64,000 nucleotides of DNA from Acholoe squamosa (lineage: Eukaryota > Annelida > Polychaeta > Phyllodocida > Polynoidae), in contig OX439050.1 of NCBI GenBank assembly GCA_949317995.1, forward strand, positions 5,742,771 to 5,806,770, given 5' to 3'. A program made the position numbers and the translations under genes. Shown in pieces: positions 58,446 to 64,000 of the stretch. Under the pieces are notes generated by a model that had not been told where the DNA came from, ran no database searches, and saw only the letters and a list, made by a program, of their open reading frames with translations. How positions within the stretch are numbered: the stretch's first letter is position 1; the number at the start of each line of letters is the position of its first letter.

Positions 58446-59735
58446 TGTCAGCAAATATGTCAGTAATAATGCACTATTTGTCAGCAATTAGTCAATACAT
58501 GTTAGTAATTGCTCATTATTTGTCAGCAGTTCATCAACATATGTCAGTAATCACTCACTATTTGTCAATATCTGATTGAATATTGAAAATTGAATTGAAA
58601 ATAGCATTAAAAACTCGGGTCTTTTAGGTCTTAGACCTAACCTGCTCCATCTTATAACAAAACCTAGTCCACATGTCAGTAATTACTCACAATTTATCAG
58701 ATATTAGTCAATATATATGTCAGTAATTACTCGCCATTTATCAGCAATTAGTCAATATAATATTATGTTAGTAATTACTCACCATTTGTTAGCAATTAGT
58801 CGAAATATGTCCGTATTTACTCACAATTTGTCAGCAATTAGTCAATATACATCAATACTTAGTCATTCTATATCAGCAATTATCAATACATGTCAGTATT
58901 TACTCACAATCTGTCAGCAATTAGTCAATATATAACCAAGGAATAGCCATTGATTCAATTGTGCATCCTCCCTTTCTCACAATATTAGTCAAAATATGTC
59001 AGTATCTATGGACTATTTGTCAGCAATTAGTTCAAATATGTTAGTAATTGTTCTCTATTTGTCAGCAATTTGTCAATATATGTCAGTAATTATGCACTAT
59101 TTGTCAGCAATTAATCAATATGTCAGTATTTACTCACTATTTGTCAGCACTAGTAATTGTTCACTATTTGTCAGCAATTCTTCAATATATATCAGTATAA
59201 TTTTACTCACAATTTGTCAGCAATTAATCAATATATGTCAGTAATACATGGTAGTAGTTACTTACATTTTATCAGCATTTAGTCAATATATATGTTAGTA
59301 ACTGCTCACTATTTGTCAGCAATTAGTCTATATGTCAGTAATTGCTCACTATTTGTCAGCAATCATTTAATATATATTAGTAATTACTCACTTTTTGTCA
59401 GCAATTAGTCGATATTTGTCAGTAATTGCTCACAATTTATCAGAAATTAGTCAATATATGTCAGTAATTACTCACTCTTTGTCAGCAATTATTCAGGATA
59501 TGTCAGTACTTAGTCACTAGATATCAGAAATTAGTCAACACATGTCAGTATTTACATACAATTTGTCAGCAATTAGTCAATAAATGTCAGTATTTTACTC
59601 ACTTTTTGTCAGCATTCAGTCAATATATGCCAGTACATGTACCTCCTCCTAGGTCGGTAATAATGCAGTATTTGTGAGCAACTATTCAATATATGTCAGT
59701 AATTACTCACTATTTGTCAGCAATTAGTTAAAGCA
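58446..59735. repeat. Second minisatellite, about 42-base unit
   Basis: Diverged copies of a unit TGTCAGTAATTACTCACTA followed by TTTGTCAGCAATTAGTCAATA run across 1.3 kb, interrupted near 58560-58670 and 58930-58990 by other sequence. It abuts the preceding minisatellite directly. The plus-strand open frames in it come from the periodicity. Confidence 0.9.
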
Positions 59736-60640
59736 TAGTTTAGCATAGCACATAGAACACAGTTGCCCATAGATCATTTTAGGGCAATGCCCTATCCTTA
59801 GACATTTTATTAAGTCATGCCTCTTTAGGGGGGGCATTGACAGAATGAAAAAAAAATTATGATTTGTAGGGCTTAAAAAAATGTAAAAATGCATATCAAA
59901 ATACTGTACAAATATTTATGGTCAGTCATAAAGCAAAGATGTTAGAAAAAAGTTCACACCTACCCAACTTTTGTTTGGTCTGAACACTTTAAACCCGGAC
60001 TGTAAGGCAGGGGAGGCTTCCATCTGCAGTGGAGACTGCCAACATGACTGTTTTGTGACTGCATATGGAGTGACCACTGGGATACCACTCTCATTTCACT
60101 CAGTGTCTGCAGTTACTGATCAGTGTCCCACTGCAGCATCACTGAGGATTTCCTGAACCACTGCTACCCCACTCTACCTGTCAGTGTAATATCAGTGGTC
60201 CACTGAAAATTCACTGCCATATCTTTGGGAGATTCTGGTTCAAGTTTAATTGTTGCATATACTTACTTATCAAAAATACAGGTAGACAGTAGTCCAGGAA
60301 AGCTTCACTGGATATGCTTTAAATTAGATAATAATGTTTAAGTTTTCACTTCATACACTTCTGACTCTGTTTCTCTCCCTCCAGTTTAGTGTTTATTCAC
60401 AATTATCCATTTGCCATTAATCAGTGATAAAATAGTGCTTGTCAGATATTTAATCTGGTGGGTTTCCTTAGTGATCTATACATGTATGAATCTATATTGA
60501 TATAAACATATACCCTTAGAGAACATAACTATACACACAAGAATATATATATACATGTATGCAACAGACCTGTTCACCCTCATACACATAATGTTATGAT
60601 GCTCACATACATAGGTCACTATAATGTGGACTCTTAGTGT
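59736..60640. other. Intergenic DNA rich in CACTG/CAGTG words
   Basis: No gene is supported. Between 59960 and 61130, CACTG and CAGTG words are frequent and give weak local similarity. Confidence 0.55.
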
Positions 60641-60644
60641 GTCT

Positions 60645-60720
60645 AGTAGAAATGGCCTAGTGGTCTAAGGTGCTGGAGTAATCTGAAGATCGCAGGTTCA
60701 AGTCCTGCCAGTGGCAGAAA
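60645..60720 (+). repeat. tRNA-derived SINE head
   Basis: An A-box-like TGGCCTAGTGG is followed 37 bases later by a B box GGTTCAAGTCC inside a GCAGG...CCTGC T-stem. The acceptor stem cannot form, so this is a SINE head and not a functional tRNA gene. The element body after 60720 was not delimited. Confidence 0.65.
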
Positions 60721-61150
60721 ACATACTCATTGGTAGTGGGAGATAGAGGAGTGATATGAGAGTCATTGAATGGCTGACCTTGCAGTGTCCCCTGTTTTAG
60801 CACTGCTGCATGGCCTCAGCAGTGGTTGTGCAGTGGCTGCCTTCTTATACACTGCAGAAGCAGTTTGCAGTGAAAAAGCAGTGGTTGGCTGCTTTATCAC
60901 TGCTACCTCATTTACATATTTCGGACAGGCTGTTTTATGACTGCATTCCCACTGCCCTTCCACTGCTAAGGGGCTGTATCACAACTTCCTAAAGCCAAAG
61001 GCCTGGCTCCAGTGGGGGTACAGTTATCACTGCAAATTGACTGAGTAACCACTGTAATACAACTGAAACCTCCACTTCTGATGCACACTGCATCTTGACT
61101 GCGTACTCACTGTTTACCCACTGCATCTTGTCCCGGGAAGGCTGCTGATG
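60721..61150. other. Intergenic DNA, no gene recognised
   Basis: Possible SINE body at the left; CACTG-rich DNA continues to about 61130. Confidence 0.5.
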
Positions 61151-61159
61151 CATTGATGT

Positions 61160-61440
61160 TTGACTCTGGCGACACTGCTCACCAGCACTTCATTGGTGCA
61201 TCATGCTGACCCTATGGGAGTGTATGTATCAACCCTGTAGGGTCGGCATGATGCTCCAATGAAGTGCTGGCGAGACCAGCACTTCATTGGTGCATCATGC
61301 TGACCCTATGGGCGTATATGTACCAACCCCGTAGGGTCGGCATGATGCACCAATGAAGTGCTGGCGAGCAGTCTCACCAGCACTTCATTGGTGCATCATG
61401 ACGACCAATGGTCATGATGCACTCCTGGAGGCGCGACCCT
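61160..61440. repeat. Array of hairpin repeats with GTGCATCATG core
   Basis: Units CACCAGCACTTCATTGG and TGCATCATG alternate with their reverse complements, so at least three adjacent hairpins can form. They are separated by ACCCTATGGG / ACCCCGTAGGG segments. The same units occur singly at 55.9, 56.2, 61.8 and 63.1 kb. Confidence 0.88.
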
Positions 61441-62408
61441 TAAGGGTTACTCAACAGTAGGCGCACTGCGTTGGTGCATCAAACCGACCATTGACACATC
61501 ATTGAGGCAGTACATAAAACAGGGTTCCTTTGATGTTTCTGGGATCAATATCTTTAATTTGAGGCCCCTTTGTTCCACATCATAGAAAACAAGTGTGAAT
61601 CTGTTTTCAAGAACTGATAGTACCAATTTTTGCTCGGTTTACAAGGCGAAGCGCATTCCCCCATCAAGGAGTGAATGGTATCTTAACCGCTAACCCATTC
61701 ATGCCTCATGCCCAATGGTCGTCATTATATATAATTGTAGCCCTTGCCATGACAACATTCGTGTATCAACCTGACCCTATAGGATTGATAGTGGCGGAAG
61801 GTAAGCATGATACGCCAATGAAGTGCCGGGCCAGCAGACTTGCCAGCACTTTATTGGTGCATCATGACGCTCCTGCATCAGCGGCCTGTAAAGCCTGTGA
61901 ATCAATATATACCCATTTGTAGTCACAATGTTTGAATGTAGCCCTGCCTGGCAATAACTCACAAAGTCATGCTGACCCTCCAGCATTAGATAAAAAAAAA
62001 AAAGTTTGGCATCCCGCACCTATGTATTGTTATCGAACCGCTTTGATACCATAACAACAAGGGAACATGTACCTTGACCTTCTCTTAGCTACTTATTTTA
62101 AGGCCATTTATGCACTCCCAGAGGGTCAGCATTGTTATAATATGTCAAAATGTTATCTATATAATATTTCTAAAGACTTTGGTTACCTAGAATGATTATT
62201 TCTAGTCCTGTTAATATTGACCAATCAGAAGCCAGCACCACCTGTATGCTGCAGAGAGTTGTTTGTCCTTGACCTCACACTGAATACACTGTCATGGCCG
62301 ACCAGTCTAGATCCCAGACCTGTGTTGTAGTTTCTATCTAAATACCTGACTCCCAAGTAGCATGATGCGCCAATGTACACTTGATTGGAGCATCATGCTG
62401 ACCAATGA
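61441..62408. other. Intergenic DNA, no gene recognised
   Basis: One hairpin-family fragment is at about 61800-61865. Otherwise nothing is supported. Confidence 0.6.
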
Positions 62409-62676
62409 GGCCTAAAAAAGTTATTGTGTTCAGGTAACGGTGTCGAAAAGAATTAGGGTAGGTAGGGAAATTTGTGGGTTTTTTTGAGAATTTTTTTTTA
62501 AGTCGGCTGTAAATTTTCGTGCCTATGTGACGCGAATTTGATCTGCGAGATCATGGGAAAACTTCCATGTCTCGATAAGTGCCAAAATATCAGATTCTCC
62601 CTGAAATGCCCATAAAAAAATTAGGGTAGGGCCAAGAAATTAGGGTAGGTAACCTGAACACATTTTTTTTTAGGCC
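62409..62676. mobile_element. MITE-like element with about 28-base inverted termini
   Basis: GGCCTAAAAAAGTTATTGTG at the left and a matching reverse complement (GAACACATTTTTTTTTAGGCC part) at the right frame 268 bases. The segment TGTGTTCAGGTAAC is exact in both arms except one insertion. The interior repeats AATTAGGGTAGG. Confidence 0.75.
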
Positions 62677-62851
62677 TGAACATGATGCACTCGTGCATCA
62701 GTAGCCCTTAAAGTGTTATATGATTCAATGAGGGGTAGGTTCCCTGTGATCACGTGACAATTGGGCATTGCTTGGGTAATGAGTGGACAGATCTAACTAA
62801 GAGGAAAACACGTTATTTATCCCTGAAACCTCAGTCAACATTCCGGTACTA

Positions 62852-63076
62852 CTACCGTAATCTCTCGCGTATAAGGCGCACCTCAGGGAGGTCTGTTTCA
62901 CGTATAAGGCGCACCTCTAAGGGCAGATTTTTGTTACTTTAGTACTGTTCTATAGTAAAAATACCCCCCCTATAAGGCGCACCCCAAACTCAAGGCAATG
63001 TCCCTCCCATGTATAAGACTCAGCATAATTTTGTTTGGCGTATAAGACGCGCCTTATACGCGGGAGATTATGGTAG
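62852..63076. mobile_element. MITE with CTACCGTAATCTC termini
   Basis: CTACCGTAATCTCTCGCGTA at the left and its near-perfect reverse complement at the right bound 225 bases. Inside, TATAAGGCGC-type words recur several times in both orientations. Similar sequences are common dispersed repeats in marine animals; the transposase family is not assigned. Confidence 0.8.
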
Positions 63077-64000
63077 TTGTTACATCAAGTACCCCATAAA
63101 TTCCCTTGTATAAGCCTCACCCTCGTATAAGTGCTGGTGAATCTGCTCACCAGCACTTCATTGGTGCATCATGCCGTCCCTCTGGGAGAGTATCAGTCCA
63201 GTAGGGTTGACATGATGCATGAATGTAGACCTGGTGAGTAACTCGCTGCATTCATGCATCATGCCACCGACCAATGAGCATAATGCAATACAGTAAATCC
63301 TCATCAGAACCCAAATCAAATTGCTGGTGGGCAGGCAAGGGAAGGTGCGGCTTATATATTTGAAGGTCAGACAGTTCATTTTTTTGTGATCCACAGAGAA
63401 TAATATTTTATCATTAATGAGAGTGTGTGTGTGTGTGTGGGGGGGGGATCTCAAATACTAAGCAGAAGAGGAACTTAATCACCTTCTTGGAAATTTCTTC
63501 AAAAGCCAGCCCCATAGAAGGGCATTTGGCACTATAGAATAGCCTTAGGTGGGGCTTGTAGCTTATTCCAAAGTTGGATTTGGGTTGAACTCATGTAGCA
63601 GTGTTTTCTACTTGTATGTAGATAATTGAAGCTCCCCACCCACCCTGCCCATTTTATATATTCAACACACGTACATAACACTGACAAGGGTTCTTTTTTT
63701 CTTTTTAAGTGCCAGAGAAATACATGGTGAACATTTTAAAGATCACTAATGCCTTTATTTGTGTCTATGTCGGCATGATGCATGAATGCAGCCCCGGTGA
63801 GTTACGCGCTAGGGCTGCATTCATGCATCATGACGAACCAAGAAAAATGCATCATGAATTAAAGCACTGCGGGAAGATAAAAGAGTTAAAGACCGGGGTT
63901 AAAGATTGACATGAAACACATGGCAGACTGGTATCAAACATGGAATTTTAAGTGAATGAATTTCTTCCTGTAATTTGATTACAGGTACCAGTCTAACAAA
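63077..64000. repeat. Intergenic DNA with hairpin repeats and microsatellite
   Basis: Hairpins are at 63134-63175 (CACCAGCACTTCATTGG family), 63211-63263 and 63774-63832. The last has perfect 21-base arms beginning CATGATGCATGAATGC. A GT repeat followed by a G-run is at 63423-63449. No gene is supported. Confidence 0.8.

Noticed and set aside
57110-59735. Possible CRISPR-like array
   Set aside because: The units are continuous tandem repeats without unique spacers, in eukaryotic DNA.
60645-60720. Functional tRNA gene
   Set aside because: The T-stem and both promoter boxes are present but the acceptor stem cannot pair, so it is a SINE head.

Overview
The window looks like genomic DNA of an invertebrate animal, probably aquatic. 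The species cannot be fixed from the sequence. The evidence is eukaryotic: spliced host-type genes with GT..AG junctions, many short inverted-repeat transposons, long minisatellites, a tRNA-derived SINE head, a 200-base assembly gap (20501-20700), and two virus-like Polinton/Maverick elements of the adintovirus type.

Region 1 (1 to about 16540) is the right-hand part of a decayed Polinton-like element, called A here; its polymerase end lies outside the window. All genes are on the + strand: retroviral-type integrase, packaging ATPase, a small basic core-like protein, an acidic protein, a pVI-like minor virion protein, a hexon-like major capsid protein, an adenain-type protease, a membrane protein, coiled-coil proteins, a DUF5662-like protein, a tandem death-domain protein, two dUTPase-like genes and a CxCxxC protein. 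Several genes carry stops or frameshifts. The pVI-like gene is split by a full-length Ngaro-type tyrosine-recombinase retrotransposon (3461-8802) with gag, RT/RNase H and recombinase frames and split direct repeats in the order A1 ... B1-A2-B2.

Region 2 (about 16.5-27.9 kb) is host DNA. It holds foldback and tandem repeats, a G/C-homopolymer-rich repeat, one unidentified minus-strand reading frame (21180-21893), and a two-exon minus-strand gene for a mucin-like type I membrane protein (23536-25516).

Region 3 (27879-47865) is a second Polinton-like element, B, about 20 kb with all visible frames open and on the + strand. It has an early-type block (CxCxxC proteins, an acidic protein, two zinc-binding paralogues, a putative virion protein), a protein-primed family B DNA polymerase, a PC4-like protein and a zinc-finger protein. 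The integrase-to-death-domain block then follows in the same order as in A, and one more unknown gene. Genome replication (PolB), integration (integrase), packaging (ATPase) and capsid formation and maturation (hexon-like capsid, pVI-like, protease) are all represented, so B has the gene set of an integrated DNA virus or virus-like transposon.

Region 4 (47.9-64 kb) is host DNA. It holds a two-exon repeat-rich gene (48938-50516), several MITEs, hairpin-forming repeats of one family around a GCATCATG core, two adjacent minisatellites (57.1-59.7 kb), and a SINE head. The most interesting signals are the tandem death-domain protein kept in both elements, a TGAGATAA-like motif upstream of many late-block genes in both elements, and the single in-frame TGA between gag and RT of the Ngaro element.
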